Shown: piece after piece, positions 22,550-37,894 of the stretch
How the letters are laid out: each line of letters opens with the position of its first letter
Numbering within the stretch: the stretch's first letter is position 1
Assembly: GCF_030683065.1 (NCBI RefSeq)
Contig: NZ_JAUXMX010000007.1
Span: 186,001-250,000 of the forward strand
Origin: Pseudomonas sp.
GTDB taxonomy: Bacteria; Pseudomonadota; Gammaproteobacteria; Pseudomonadales; Pseudomonadaceae
Length of the DNA: 64,000 nucleotides
Direction: 5' to 3'
Position numbers and translations under genes: made by a program
Notes under the pieces: generated by a model
The model's database searches: none
What the model saw: only the letters and a program-made list of their open reading frames with translations
Told to the model about the DNA's origin: nothing

Positions 22550-22993
22550 ATGCCGATGCCGATTGAACGGGTGCGCCAACTTACCGAAGAGCACATCGCC
22601 TTCGTCAAACGTAGCGGCCTGCGGGCCGAGGTGCTCGAGCCGGGATTTGTGCGCCTGTGTATGCCGCTTGCCGGCAACCAGAACCATATCGGCAGCATGT
22701 ACGCCGGTGCACTCTTCACCCGGGCGGAAATTCCCGGCGGTGCCCTGTTTCTAACCAGCTTCGACGCGCAGCGTTTCTACCCGGTGGTCAAAGAAATGAA
22801 TCTGCGCTTTCGCCGCCCCGCCATGGGCGACATTTACGTCGAGGCCCGGCTCGATATCGAGCAAATCGAGCGACTGCAGAGCGAGGCACAAGAGCGGGGC
22901 AAGGCCGACTATCTACTGGAATTACAGCTGTGCGATGCCAGCGGCGAAATAGTGGCTGAGAGTCGCGGACTCTATCAATTGCGCGCGCACTGA
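22550..22993 (+). CDS. Hot-dog fold thioesterase-like protein (DUF4442/YiiD_C type)
   Basis: 147 aa, single hot-dog domain. Recognisable features: the MPLAGNQNHIGSMYAGALFTRAEIPGG core, where HIGSMYAGALF aligns with the helix of hot-dog thioesterases, and the beta strand segment EMNLRFRRPAMGDIYVEARL. This fits a PaaI-like or DUF4442 acyl-CoA thioesterase, but the usual catalytic Asp/Glu is not certain by eye and no substrate can be named. It has GGGAGCC upstream of its ATG and follows trxC at 94 nt. Confidence 0.75.
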   Translation: MPMPIERVRQLTEEHIAFVKRSGLRAEVLEPGFVRLCMPLAGNQNHIGSMYAGALFTRAEIPGGALFLTSFDAQRFYPVVKEMNLRFRRPAMGDIYVEARLDIEQIERLQSEAQERGKADYLLELQLCDASGEIVAESRGLYQLRAH

Positions 22994-23002
22994 CGTCTGC
23001 CC

Positions 23003-23043
23003 TTGCCTTGGATCAAAAGAACGGCTATTCCTTGATGGATAAT
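23003..23043 (+). promoter_or_regulatory. Anr/FNR-like box and -10 element of the usp gene
   Basis: TTGCC-TTGG-ATCAA (23003-23016) matches 8 of the 10 fixed bases of the TTGAT-N4-ATCAA Anr/FNR consensus. GATAAT at 23038-23043 is a good -10. If transcription starts about 8 nt further on, near 23051, the box is centred at about -41.5, the class II activator position. Confidence 0.5.
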
Positions 23044-23078
23044 AAATCGCCGACATCCATCGGCCGGAGATTTGTCCT

Positions 23079-23876
23079 ATGTTTGCTCATATTCTCATTG
23101 CCCATGACTTGCGTGACACCGCCGACATGGCGCTGTGCCGCGCCGCCCAGCTGGCACAACAGCACAATGCCAAGCTGACCATACTGCACGTTCTGGACCC
23201 GACCCAGAGCAGCCAGGTGCATGAACAGGCACACAAGACCCTGGATCGCAGCCTGACCCAATATGCCCCGCCGGGCAGCAAACTGCAGCTGATCAGTGGC
23301 AAGCCTTCCGAGGTTGTACTGCAGCAAGTAGCAGAGCTTGGCTGCGACCTTCTGGTACTGGGCGCCCACCACCAGCGTCACGACTTTTTCTCCGGCACCA
23401 GCCTGGATCGTATCGCCAGAAACTGCAGCGTGCCGCTGCTGCTGGTCGCGCGTGGCGAGTGCCAGCCCTACCAGCGCGCGCTGGCCGCCATCGACTTCTC
23501 ACTCTGCGCCTGCAGCGCTCTGGAGCAAGCCTACCGCCTGCTGCCCGCTACCGCCGAATTGCATGCACTGCATGTATTCGAACCGGACAAGGGCACACCC
23601 AAGCAAGTCGAGGCACAACTGCAGATCCAGAGTGCCTTGATCGATCAACTGCTGGAAGACGAAGCGCAAATCCTGCCCGCCGACGGCCCGACCCTGACCC
23701 ATTCGATGCAGCAAGGCGGCATCCTGCGTGGCCTGCAGGAGCAGCTAAAAACGCGCCGCTGCGATTTGCTGGTGCTCGGCAGCCATGGCCGCAGCGCTTT
23801 ATCCCAGGCGCTGCTCGGCAGCCTGGCGCAGCACTTCCTGCACAAGGCACCCTGCGACATCCTGGTCGTGCGCTAA
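23079..23876 (+). CDS. Tandem universal stress protein (two UspA domains)
   Basis: 265 aa consisting of two UspA repeats (about 1-130 and 131-265). The first starts MFAHILIAHDLRDTADMALCRAAQLA. The second ends with GSHGRSALSQALLGS, fitting the G-x2-G-x9-G(S/T) ATP-binding motif; the first has a looser GAHHQRHDFFSGTS. USPs of this kind support survival under anaerobic energy stress in Pseudomonas, and the Anr-like box upstream fits that. Position corresponds to PA5027 in P. aeruginosa. A strong terminator follows the stop. Confidence 0.92.
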   Translation: MFAHILIAHDLRDTADMALCRAAQLAQQHNAKLTILHVLDPTQSSQVHEQAHKTLDRSLTQYAPPGSKLQLISGKPSEVVLQQVAELGCDLLVLGAHHQRHDFFSGTSLDRIARNCSVPLLLVARGECQPYQRALAAIDFSLCACSALEQAYRLLPATAELHALHVFEPDKGTPKQVEAQLQIQSALIDQLLEDEAQILPADGPTLTHSMQQGGILRGLQEQLKTRRCDLLVLGSHGRSALSQALLGSLAQHFLHKAPCDILVVR

Positions 23877-23901
23877 GCAGTAACAGCCAAGCCCAAATAA
23901 T

Positions 23902-23923
23902 CAAGGCGCCGAAAGGCGCCTTG
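23902..23923 (+). terminator. Terminator after the usp gene
   Basis: CAAGGCGCC-GAAA-GGCGCCTTG is a perfect 9-bp stem with a GNRA-type tetraloop, followed by ATTGGTT. The T-run is weak, but the hairpin is very stable. It lies between the convergent usp and parA-like genes and may serve both. Confidence 0.75.
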
Positions 23924-24044
23924 ATTGGTTATAGGCATAACGCCTTGCAGAGGCCTCGAACAAATTCGCAGACGGTCATTCGTTAGACAGTCCAGCGTGA
24001 TTGATCGGGGCGACAACGCACAGGATCGCCTCACTCAAGCCTGC

Positions 24045-24818
24045 TCAGTCAGCTGCCTCAAGCAAGTCGTGCAGCTCGACGAACTGCTGGGTCAATTTGT
24101 GCCGTGCGTCCAGATAGATCAGCGGCATGCAGGCTTGATGTGACTCACGCATACGTACCGAACTCATCAGGTTAACCGGCAACACCGGCAAACCTTCGGC
24201 GATCAGCTCATTGAGCAACTGCTGCGGCAAGGTCGCCCGCGGCTGGAACTGGTTGACCACGATACCCTCGACTTGCAGCCTTTCGTTGTGGTCTTCCTTG
24301 AGTTCTTCGATTTCCCGCAACAACCCATACAGGGCCTGGCGCGAGAAACTGTCGCAGTCGAAGGGAATCAGTACCCGATCCGCCGCGATCAGCGCGGAAA
24401 CCGTGTAGAAATTCAACGCAGGCGGCGTGTCCAGATAGATCCGGTCGTAATCTTCGGCCAGCTCATCGAGCAGTTTGCGCAACTTGTTGATCTTGTGCTT
24501 CGACTCAAGCTTGGGCTGCAGGTCAGCCAGTTCCGCCGTAGCCGTGATTACGTGCAGGTTGTCGAACGGCGTCTCGTAGATATCGACCCGGCCTTTCTTG
24601 GCAAAAGGACCACTGGTCAAGCTGAGTTTGAAAAACTCGGCAATCCCCATCGGAATCTCATCGCCCGTCAGGCCGGTGAGGTAATGGGTGGAATTGGCCT
24701 GCGAATCCAGATCGACCAACAAGGTGCGATACCCCTGCGAAGCACTCACCGCCGCCAGGTTGCAGGCAATACTGGACTTGCCCACCCCGCCTTTCTGATT
24801 GAACACCACACGCCGCAT
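24045..24818 (-). CDS. Orphan ParA-family ATPase
   Basis: 257 aa. The N-terminus has the deviant Walker A motif KGGVGKSS (with the signature first Lys), then LLVDLDSQANST and the switch region IYLDTPPALNFYTVSALIAADRVLIPFDCD. These define the ParA/Soj/MinD superfamily. No parB or centromere-like repeat is nearby, so it is unlikely to be the chromosomal partition gene; orphan ParAs position other cargo such as chemosensory arrays or flagella. The ATG is preceded by GGGAGG. The neighbours (usp, hemE) give no clue to the cargo. Confidence 0.85.
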   Translation of the reverse strand: MRRVVFNQKGGVGKSSIACNLAAVSASQGYRTLLVDLDSQANSTHYLTGLTGDEIPMGIAEFFKLSLTSGPFAKKGRVDIYETPFDNLHVITATAELADLQPKLESKHKINKLRKLLDELAEDYDRIYLDTPPALNFYTVSALIAADRVLIPFDCDSFSRQALYGLLREIEELKEDHNERLQVEGIVVNQFQPRATLPQQLLNELIAEGLPVLPVNLMSSVRMRESHQACMPLIYLDARHKLTQQFVELHDLLEAAD

Positions 24819-24965
24819 GACAAACCTCCCCGATTCCGTTGGCCTTGGATTCTATGCAAAGTACATGACAAGGGCGAGGTCGGCATCTTCATGCGACATT
24901 TAACGGCTGATACGGAATTAGGGCCTGCGAGGTGCTTGCTTGAGCATCTGTCACAGCATCGATAA

Positions 24966-24989
24966 CTCCAGGCCACCGAAGGCCTGGAG
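24966..24989 (-). terminator. Hairpin between hemE and the parA-like gene
   Basis: CTCCAGGCC and GGCCTGGAG form a perfect 9-bp stem about 70 nt downstream of the hemE stop (hemE reads leftward). No good T-run follows on either strand, so it is only a candidate terminator. The remaining intergenic sequence (24819-25055) has a small GCCGA/TCGGC hairpin at 25025-25041 and no gene. Confidence 0.45.
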
Positions 24990-25055
24990 ATTAAAACCAC
25001 AGACGACTGATTCGCCAAGACGCTGCCGATTTAATTTCGGCATAGTCTCCGGGTA

Positions 25056-26126
25056 TCAGGCTCCGTGGTACTGCGCCGACAGCTCATGCACTGCCTCTAG
25101 GAAGGCGCCGGCATGGGCCGGGTCGACTTCCGGGGTGATGCCGTGGCCGAGGTTGAATACATGACCGGAGCCGCTGCCATAGCTGGCGAGGATCCGCGCC
25201 ACTTCGGCGCGAATGGCTGCGGGCTGGGCGTAGAGCACGGTCGGATCCATGTTGCCTTGCAGCGCCACCTGGCCACCGACGCGGCGACGGGCTTCGCCGA
25301 TGTCGCAGCTCCAGTCCAGACCGAGAGCGTCGGCCCCCGTCGCTGCCATGGACTCCAGCCACATGCCGCCATTCTTGGTGAACAGAATCACCGGCACCTT
25401 GCGCCCGTCATGTTCGCGGAGCAGGCCATCGACGATTTTCTGCATATAAGCCAGGGAGAACTCCTGGTAGGCCGCCGATGACAGGTTGCCGCCCCAGGTA
25501 TCGAAAATCTGTACCGCCTGGGCGCCGGCAAGGATCTGCCCGTTGAGGTAGCTGATCACCGACTGCGTCAACTTGTCGAGCAGCGCATGCATGGCCTGCG
25601 GGTTGTCATAGAGCATGGCCTTGGAATTGCGGAAGTCCTTCGACGAACCGCCCTCGACCATATAAGTGGCCAGGGTCCAGGGGCTGCCGGAGAACCCGAT
25701 CAGCGGCACGCGGCCGTTCAGTTCGCGGCGAATGGTGCGCACCGCATCCATCACATAACCCAGGTCTTTTTCCGGATCAGGAATCGGCAGGGCGTCGACA
25801 TCGGCGGCACTGCGGATGACTTTCTTGAAGCGCGGACCTTCACCCGTCTCGAAGTACAGCCCTTGGCCCATGGCATGAGGAATGGTCAGGATGTCGGAAA
25901 ACAGAATCGCCGCGTCCAGTTGCGGGTAGCGATCCAGCGGCTGCAGGGTGACTTCGCAGGCGAACTCGGGGTTCATCATCAGCTTCATGAAATCACCGGC
26001 CTTGGCCCGGCTGGCGCGGTACTCAGGCAGGTAGCGACCGGCCTGGCGCATCATCCACACTGGCGTGACATCGACGGGCTGCTTGAGCAGAGCACGCAGG
26101 AAACGGTCGTTCTTCAGGGCAGTCAT
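25056..26126 (-). CDS. hemE: Uroporphyrinogen decarboxylase
   Basis: Cytosolic haem-pathway enzyme that decarboxylates the four acetate side chains of uroporphyrinogen III to give coproporphyrinogen III. From the chosen ATG (GGGA upstream) the product is 356 aa, the normal length, with [37 protein letters not shown], the family signature that carries the substrate-binding Arg residues. [14 protein letters not shown] supplies the catalytic Asp and [13 protein letters not shown] follows. An upstream in-frame extension lacks homology. It lies downstream of gltBD but behind a strong terminator. Confidence 0.97.
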   Translation of the reverse strand: MTALKNDRFLRALLKQPVDVTPVWMMRQAGRYLPEYRASRAKAGDFMKLMMNPEFACEVTLQPLDRYPQLDAAILFSDILTIPHAMGQGLYFETGEGPRFKKVIRSAADVDALPIPDPEKDLGYVMDAVRTIRRELNGRVPLIGFSGSPWTLATYMVEGGSSKDFRNSKAMLYDNPQAMHALLDKLTQSVISYLNGQILAGAQAVQIFDTWGGNLSSAAYQEFSLAYMQKIVDGLLREHDGRKVPVILFTKNGGMWLESMAATGADALGLDWSCDIGEARRRVGGQVALQGNMDPTVLYAQPAAIRAEVARILASYGSGSGHVFNLGHGITPEVDPAHAGAFLEAVHELSAQYHGA

Positions 26127-26188
26127 AACAATTCCCGGGACATAATAAGGCAGTAAAAAAGTACGGCTATTTTCGCAGACCACAAAAC

Positions 26189-26216
26189 AAAAGGCACGGC
26201 GAGTGCCGTGCCTTTT
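26189..26216 (-). terminator. Intrinsic terminator of the gltBD operon
   Basis: AAAAGGCACGGC-GAGT-GCCGTGCCTTTT is a perfect 12-bp inverted repeat. Read on the minus strand it ends with CCTTTTGTTTTG, so it should stop transcripts arriving from gltD before hemE. Confidence 0.85.
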
Positions 26217-26242
26217 ATCCATTGCGACGATTTGCCTCGGTC

Positions 26243-26313
26243 GTAGGGTGGGCTAGCCGGAGGCGTTACCCATCAAAACAGATATGGGTATCGCTACGCT
26301 CAACCCATCCTAC
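26243..26313. repeat. Dispersed intergenic palindrome, GTAGGGTGGG type
   Basis: Outer arms GTAGGGTGGG and CCCATCCTAC, with inner ACCCAT / ATGGGT arms and the segment GGTATCGCTACGCTCAACC. The last segment, read in reverse, is the unit repeated in tandem at 18401-18481. It sits in the 201-nt hemE-gltD gap, which holds no gene. Confidence 0.8.
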
Positions 26314-26328
26314 GCCAACATCGGCAGA

Positions 26329-27756
<1,428 letters not shown>

Positions 27757-27763
27757 CTATACA

Positions 27764-27795
27764 GCAGCTGCAAGCTACAGGTTGCAAGCTGCAAG
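27764..27795. repeat. GCTGCAAGCT tandem motif between gltB and gltD
   Basis: GCTGCAAGCTACAGGTTGCAAG at 27767-27788, followed by CTGCAAG, is built from heptamer-like repeats (GCTGCAA / GGTTGCAA), a type common in Pseudomonas intergenic regions. It is just upstream of the gltD ribosome-binding site. Confidence 0.6.
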
Positions 27796-27859
27796 ACTCA
27801 TCACGTTAGCCACACGCCTCACGCCACTTAGGGCGCAAGACGTGCAGCTTGAAACTGCT

Positions 27860-32308
<4,449 letters not shown>

Positions 32309-32563
32309 AGGGACTCTCACCAGGCTGCCTCTCAAAGGCAAATCACTTTCTAATTCAAATACTTACCGTGCGCGCAGGGCATAGCGCCAGCTTTGCGCAG
32401 GCAAAACGGAGGTCATTGTACATATCCACCAAGGTCGTCACAAATCGGCGTGACGACCCACTGCAAACTTATGTCGCTAAACCGAAGGAAGCGACCGACC
32501 AGTCATGCTAACAACCTGCCGATCACTTGGCATAGCCAAAACTACGGCGCGCATCAGAGCCGA

Positions 32564-34129
32564 CTAGCGAGCCTGACCGATTTCATGCCTGATCTCGGCA
32601 AACGGCCGTGGCCACGGCTTACCCACCTGGACCTTTTCCGGCAAGCCTTTCAAGGCGGCGCGCGCCGCCTCCGAGCTGGCGAAACTCCCATAGGTCACAA
32701 CATACACTGGCTGACCCTGATGCTGCTTCTTGAAGTAGTGGTATTGCGCGCCGTGCTCACGCACAAATTCCTGAGCACTGGCCTCTGCGCGCGCAACGAG
32801 AATTTGCAAGGTGTAGCGCGAGCCAGCCTGAGCAGCGTACCAGCCGTCGACCACCGCAGCCGTCGCCGGCGCCACTGCGACTGGCTTCGGGGTAGGCGCA
32901 GGGGCGGCCACAGGGGCAGGCTGGACGACCGGTGCAGGCACAGGGGACGCCGGGACTGCAGGCGCAGTCACCGATGCAATCGGTGACTCACGCTCATCCA
33001 CCAGCACACCGATAGCACTCGAACCAGCAACATCCGCGACATCCGCCTCCTCCACCCCACTCAAGCCAGCAGCACGCGCCAAAGGCTCACGCATAACCGG
33101 CTGAGACTCACCAACCAAGGGCAGCGGGACAGGCTGACTGCCACCCGCGAACTCGATTGCTGGCGCGCTGGCGCCAGCAGAACCACCAGCAGCCGGAGCA
33201 GGCAACGTATTGGCAACAGACTGCTCGACCTGACCCAGAGGCAGTTGCGTCGTAACAGGTACCGACGCCGGATCGTCCGTACGACCTTGCATCAACCAGG
33301 CCGCCAAGACTCCGACCCCGACCACCGCCAAAGCCAAAACATGCTTCCTTGGCAAATTGAATGTGAAACCTGCACGCTTGGTGACGCCGCGCTCCACCAG
33401 CATGGCCTCAATCAACACGTCACGAGCGACTTGATTGATTGCCCCCGGCCAGCCACCAGAGTGCTCATGAATGGCCGCGACCTGCTCATCCGAAAAAAGC
33501 TCGCCCCCACGCCCGGCGCCCTCTAATCGCAGAGCCAGGTACTCGCTCGTTTCCGCTTCGCTGTATGGCTGCAACTCAATGGCGTGGAAGCACTCCTCCC
33601 CGTCAGCCAACAACTCAAGCCGCTCAATCAGCTCCGGCTCAGCAAACAGAAATACATGCGGCCGCCCCTCACTATTTCCCGCTGCAAGTGCCAGCAGGCT
33701 GGCCAGTGCCGCATCACTCAATTGCTCTGCATCGTCGACCAGCACATAGACGTCCTGACCAGTCAGCGCCAATTGGCCGACCTGCGCCAGAATTGCCTGC
33801 GGCTCCGACTGCGACACCTGCAGGCCCTGAGCAACCTGACGCAGAATACCTGCTGTATCGGCTGCGCCTTGGGCCGAAACAACCACACTGTGCACCGCCT
33901 GCTTATTGGTACTGGCTACTAGCGCCTGGCGCAGCAGGGTTTTGCCACTACCCAGGGGGCCGCAAACCAGCAACAACAACTGGCTGTAACGGGCAAGGTG
34001 ATGCAACTGCCCCAATACCGGCTTGCGCTGCGCCGGAAAGAACTTGAAACCCGGCACACGCGGCGCAAAGGGATCGTGACTGAACTGGTAGTGATCGAGG
34101 AAAGCCTCGTCAGCATGCAAACTGGTCAT
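32564..34129 (-). CDS. AAA ATPase with C-terminal SPOR domain (DamX-like)
   Basis: 521 aa bitopic inner-membrane protein. Residues 1-260 form an ExeA-type AAA ATPase: Walker A GPLGSGKT, Walker B YVLVDDAEQL, and a lid region. One transmembrane helix follows (around HVLALAVVGVGVLAAWLM, about 265-285), then a Pro/Ala-rich linker and a C-terminal SPOR domain (about 440-515), which binds denuded peptidoglycan at the septum. The start with GAGTG upstream lies 8 nt after aroB; a second ATG at 34150 would overlap aroB by 14 nt. This is the P. aeruginosa PA5037 position. The 255-nt gap to gltB (32309-32563) holds no gene. Confidence 0.88.
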   Translation of the reverse strand: MTSLHADEAFLDHYQFSHDPFAPRVPGFKFFPAQRKPVLGQLHHLARYSQLLLLVCGPLGSGKTLLRQALVASTNKQAVHSVVVSAQGAADTAGILRQVAQGLQVSQSEPQAILAQVGQLALTGQDVYVLVDDAEQLSDAALASLLALAAGNSEGRPHVFLFAEPELIERLELLADGEECFHAIELQPYSEAETSEYLALRLEGAGRGGELFSDEQVAAIHEHSGGWPGAINQVARDVLIEAMLVERGVTKRAGFTFNLPRKHVLALAVVGVGVLAAWLMQGRTDDPASVPVTTQLPLGQVEQSVANTLPAPAAGGSAGASAPAIEFAGGSQPVPLPLVGESQPVMREPLARAAGLSGVEEADVADVAGSSAIGVLVDERESPIASVTAPAVPASPVPAPVVQPAPVAAPAPTPKPVAVAPATAAVVDGWYAAQAGSRYTLQILVARAEASAQEFVREHGAQYHYFKKQHQGQPVYVVTYGSFASSEAARAALKGLPEKVQVGKPWPRPFAEIRHEIGQAR

Positions 34130-34136
34130 TGGACAC

Positions 34137-35243
34137 TCATTTAGATTCAAGCTGATCCACCAGCGCCGCGTAATCTACGCTCAGCGTGGCATTCAAAATC
34201 TCGCGCGGAAAATCACCGGTAACCACGGCCTCGCCTAGGCGCCGTAACAACACCAGCCGCAACTGACCATCAAGCACTTTCTTATCGACCGCCATATGCG
34301 CCAAAAAGTGCTCAGGGGTCATCTCTTGTGGCGGCACTACGGGCAAGCCCGCCGCCTGAAACAGGCGAATACCTCGATTGCGCTCGGCCAGCGAAATCCA
34401 ACCCAGACGCTGCGACATCTCCAGCGCCATTACAGTACCCGCAGCGACTGCTTCACCGTGCAGCCAGACACCATAGCCTTGCTGCGTTTCTATGGCATGA
34501 CCGAAGGTATGCCCCAGATTAAGCGTGGCGCGCAGCCCTGTCTCGCGCTCATCAGCGCCGACAATCCGCGCCTTGGCTGTACAGGAGCGTTCGATCGCAG
34601 CAGTCAGCGCCGCTTGATCGAGCGCCCGCAGCGCGGGCATGTGCTGCTCCAGCCAGGAAAGAAAAGGCTCGTCACAGATCAAGCCATATTTAATCACCTC
34701 AGCCAGCCCCGCCGACAACTCGCGTGCCGGCAAAGTGGCCAGGCTGGACGTATCGATCAAGACAGCCTGCGGCTGGTAGAACGCGCCCACCATGTTTTTT
34801 CCGAGCGGGTGATTTATGCCTGTTTTGCCACCCACCGAGGAATCAACCTGAGACAGCAACGTGGTCGGGATCTGGATGAAATTGACCCCTCGCTGATAGC
34901 AGGCCGCAGCAAACCCAGCCATATCACCAACAACCCCGCCGCCCAGCGCAACCACCGTCGTGTGCCGGTCGTGTCGAGCACCGAGCAACCCGTCGAAAAT
35001 TAACTGCAAGGTTTCCCAGGTTTTGAACGCCTCACCATCCGGCAACACAATCGCAGTGACTGCGTAACCGGCAAGAGCGGCCTTCAGGGCATCCAAATAG
35101 AGCGGCGCGACCGTCTGATTGGTAACCACGGCCACCTGACGACCAATGATGTGCGGCGCCAGCAGGTCCCCTCGATGCAGTAGATCGGCACCGATATAAA
35201 TGGGATAGCTGCGCTCACCGAGATCGACCTGAAGAGTTTGCAT
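34137..35243 (-). CDS. aroB: 3-dehydroquinate synthase
   Basis: Second step of the shikimate pathway: DAHP to 3-dehydroquinate, with NAD+ and a divalent metal. 368 aa. Seen: [35 protein letters not shown] (NAD+-binding), [20 protein letters not shown], and the metal-ligand region [18 protein letters not shown] lies upstream of the ATG. Situated in the type IV pilus / aroK transcript, a conserved arrangement in Pseudomonas. Confidence 0.97.
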   Translation of the reverse strand: MQTLQVDLGERSYPIYIGADLLHRGDLLAPHIIGRQVAVVTNQTVAPLYLDALKAALAGYAVTAIVLPDGEAFKTWETLQLIFDGLLGARHDRHTTVVALGGGVVGDMAGFAAACYQRGVNFIQIPTTLLSQVDSSVGGKTGINHPLGKNMVGAFYQPQAVLIDTSSLATLPARELSAGLAEVIKYGLICDEPFLSWLEQHMPALRALDQAALTAAIERSCTAKARIVGADERETGLRATLNLGHTFGHAIETQQGYGVWLHGEAVAAGTVMALEMSQRLGWISLAERNRGIRLFQAAGLPVVPPQEMTPEHFLAHMAVDKKVLDGQLRLVLLRRLGEAVVTGDFPREILNATLSVDYAALVDQLESK

Positions 35244-35294
35244 GGAGCCCCCGCTATAAAAAGGGCTCTAGGATAACGTAGTTCGGCCAGTGCT

Positions 35295-35813
35295 TTAACG
35301 GGAAGAAAGCTCTTCGAGGCACTCCAGTATTTCTTGTACGACCAAACGCGGCGGACGCTCATCGGTCTGCACGATGACGTCGGCAATTTCGCGATACAAC
35401 GGATCACGAATCGCCAGCAGTTCGGCCAACACTTTCCCCGGATCAGCAGTCTGCAGCAAGGGCCGATTTCGGTCGCGCGAAGTGCGATCAAGCTGCTGCT
35501 CGACCGAGGCGTACAGGTACACCACTCGACCACCACGACCCAGGGCGGCACGGTTGTCCGGATGCAGCACGGCACCTCCACCAGTGGCTAGCACCAGTCC
35601 GTCCATCTCGCATAGCTCAGCAATTACTGCCCGCTCGCGCTCACGAAACCCCTGCTCACCCTCAACATCGAAAATCCATGGAATATCAGCACCGCTACGC
35701 TGCTCGATCTCCTTATCGGAGTCTTTGAACAGCAACCGCAGTTCTTTGGCGAGCAAACGCCCGATGGTGCTTTTACCCGCGCCCATCGGGCCAATCAGAA
35801 TGACATTGTGCAT
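35295..35813 (-). CDS. aroK: Shikimate kinase
   Basis: Phosphorylates shikimate at the 3-hydroxyl using ATP. 172 aa from the ATG at 35811-35813: [18 protein letters not shown] holds the Walker A loop, then [30 protein letters not shown] with the shikimate-binding Asp and Arg, and [12 protein letters not shown] at 35820-35822 overlaps the pilQ stop (TTGA) and would add three residues; either way the two genes are translationally coupled. Downstream gene aroB follows at 51 nt. Confidence 0.96.
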   Translation of the reverse strand: MHNVILIGPMGAGKSTIGRLLAKELRLLFKDSDKEIEQRSGADIPWIFDVEGEQGFRERERAVIAELCEMDGLVLATGGGAVLHPDNRAALGRGGRVVYLYASVEQQLDRTSRDRNRPLLQTADPGKVLAELLAIRDPLYREIADVIVQTDERPPRLVVQEILECLEELSSR

Positions 35814-35818
35814 ATATT

Positions 35819-37894
35819 TCAACGATTTACCGTTATTGCCTGATTATCCATAATCCGCGGAGTAAGAAATATTAAGAGCTCCGATTTTTCGTCCCGAACA
35901 ACATCGCGTCTGAACAGACGACCCAAATAAGGAACATCTCCGAGGAAAGGAACTTTATCCACCGACCTAGACTGGGTATTAGAAAAAACTCCGCCAATAA
36001 CGATAGTCTCACCATCTGCAACAAGAACTTTAGCGTTCACTTCATTCTTACTGATAGAGGGTACGCCGCCGGTCTGGGCTGCCTGCGAAAAATCAGGCGC
36101 ATCCTTTGTGACTTTCACCTCAACAATAATTCGATTATCCGGAGTAATTTGCGGTGTAACCTCTAGAGAGAGCGCTGCCTCTTTAAAAGAAGTGCTTGTC
36201 GCACCGCTTGAACTTGCCTCTTGATAAGGAATCTCTGAGCCAGTAAGTATTTTTGCAGTTTCTTTATCAGACGTAACAACTTTTGGTTGAGAGACCACCT
36301 CACCATTACCCGTCGTCTCCATAGCAGATAATTCAAGATCAAGTATGGTGTTGTCGGTTATGAACCCTATGCCTATGCCTGAGCTTCCGGCAACCCCCAA
36401 GTCCACAAAATTGTCTGTCGAGAAATTACCATCCCCGCTACGCGCCCCACTCCATTGCACACCAAGTGACTTATCATAATCGACGTTTGCCTCCACAATC
36501 CGTGCCTCGATCATCACCTGACGAACAGGTATATCGAGCTGCGAGACAATCCGGCGCAATTCGTCCAACCGATTCTGCGTCTGGTAGGCAATGATACTGT
36601 TGGTTCTGTCGTCGACAGTGATCGAACCGCGCTCGTCGGCACCACCCTCGGCACTGGTGACGGACTGGAACAACTTAGCCATGTCGCTGGCCTTGGCATA
36701 GTTCACTTGAATCAGCTCACGGCGTAGTGGCGCCAGTTCTGCTATCTGCTTTTGCGACTCGAGCTCCTGGCGTTCACGCGCAGCAATCTCATCTGCCGGC
36801 GCCACCAGTAGCACATTACCTACCTTGCGCTTATCCAGCCCTTTGGTTTTCAGAACCAAGTCCAGCGCCTGATCCCAAGGTACATTCTGCAAGCGCAGGG
36901 TAATATTGCCGCGCACGGTATCGCTGGCAACCAGATTCAAATCAGTAAAATCGGCGATCAACTGCAACACCGAGCGGACATCAATGTCTTGGAAATTCAA
37001 TGAAAGCTTTTCACCGCTATAAGCAAACCGTTCGCTTTTACGCGCATCCACTTCATCCTGAGTCAACGGCTTAACGCTGAGCGTAAGCTTGTTGTCGGTT
37101 TGATACGCCAAGTAATCATAGGTCCCTGTCGGCTCAATCACGATGCTCGCTTTATCCGCCGAACCGGTCGCACTGACAAACTGTACCGGCGTAGCAAAGT
37201 CCTTGACGTCCAAACGAACACGCAAGGCCTCTGGCAATTGAGTCTTGGCGAAGTCTAAGCGAATTTTGCCACCCTGCTCCTGAATATCAGGGCTTACCGA
37301 CGCGTCCGACAGCGTAATTACAACATTACCCTCGCCTTGCTCACCTCGCTGAAAATCGATATTACTAATAGCCTTACCTTGTGCGGCATAGCTTTTTACT
37401 GGGGCTGCAGCAATGACAGCCGCCGGCACAGTCGCCGACGGCGCTGACGCGGAGCTGGATGCTCCTTCGCCAATTACCACATAAAGACTATTACCATCCA
37501 CCCGCGTATTGTAGGGCGCCAAGTTGGTCAGGTTGATGATCAACCGAGTTCGGTCTTTAGCTTCGACTACCGTGACGCTACGTGCATTACCCACACCCAG
37601 CTCTCGATTTTTCGCACCCAGCTTGCTGGAAACACCTGGAAAATCCAGAGCAATACGCGCCGGCTGCTCGACCGTATAACCACGCGGGGCAACCACGGGT
37701 TCGTCAAACGTCAACTTCAACTCAACGCGATCGCCTGGCAATGCAGAAACATCAAGCGCCTGAAGGTCAGCGGCTAACAATGCCGGCGACAGCAGCAACG
37801 CCAATAGAGATATACCTAGGTGCGATAAAGGGCTATTCATTCTCGGGTTCCGTTGGGCAGACCGGTTATTTTCTTTCATGATTATTCCGCTCAT
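35819..37894 (-). CDS. pilQ: Type IV pilus outer-membrane secretin
   Basis: Forms the multimeric outer-membrane pore through which the pilus fibre passes. 691 aa from an ATG directly after the pilP stop with AAGGAG upstream; a second ATG at 37840 (MNSPLSHLG) gives the more typical signal peptide. Signal peptide ends near LLAAD. Then two AMIN peptidoglycan-binding domains (about 45-150 and 180-280), the N0/STN domain ([20 protein letters not shown]), an N1 region and the C-terminal secretin domain with [15 protein letters not shown]. Base composition drops sharply in the last 650 nt of coding sequence (35819 to about 36480); see findings. Confidence 0.96.
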   Translation of the reverse strand: MSGIIMKENNRSAQRNPRMNSPLSHLGISLLALLLSPALLAADLQALDVSALPGDRVELKLTFDEPVVAPRGYTVEQPARIALDFPGVSSKLGAKNRELGVGNARSVTVVEAKDRTRLIINLTNLAPYNTRVDGNSLYVVIGEGASSSASAPSATVPAAVIAAAPVKSYAAQGKAISNIDFQRGEQGEGNVVITLSDASVSPDIQEQGGKIRLDFAKTQLPEALRVRLDVKDFATPVQFVSATGSADKASIVIEPTGTYDYLAYQTDNKLTLSVKPLTQDEVDARKSERFAYSGEKLSLNFQDIDVRSVLQLIADFTDLNLVASDTVRGNITLRLQNVPWDQALDLVLKTKGLDKRKVGNVLLVAPADEIAARERQELESQKQIAELAPLRRELIQVNYAKASDMAKLFQSVTSAEGGADERGSITVDDRTNSIIAYQTQNRLDELRRIVSQLDIPVRQVMIEARIVEANVDYDKSLGVQWSGARSGDGNFSTDNFVDLGVAGSSGIGIGFITDNTILDLELSAMETTGNGEVVSQPKVVTSDKETAKILTGSEIPYQEASSSGATSTSFKEAALSLEVTPQITPDNRIIVEVKVTKDAPDFSQAAQTGGVPSISKNEVNAKVLVADGETIVIGGVFSNTQSRSVDKVPFLGDVPYLGRLFRRDVVRDEKSELLIFLTPRIMDNQAITVNR

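Noticed and set aside
32393..32563. Open frame reading rightward in the gap before gltB
   Set aside because: It overlaps the 3' end of the SPOR/ATPase gene on the other strand and shows no ribosome-binding site or motif.
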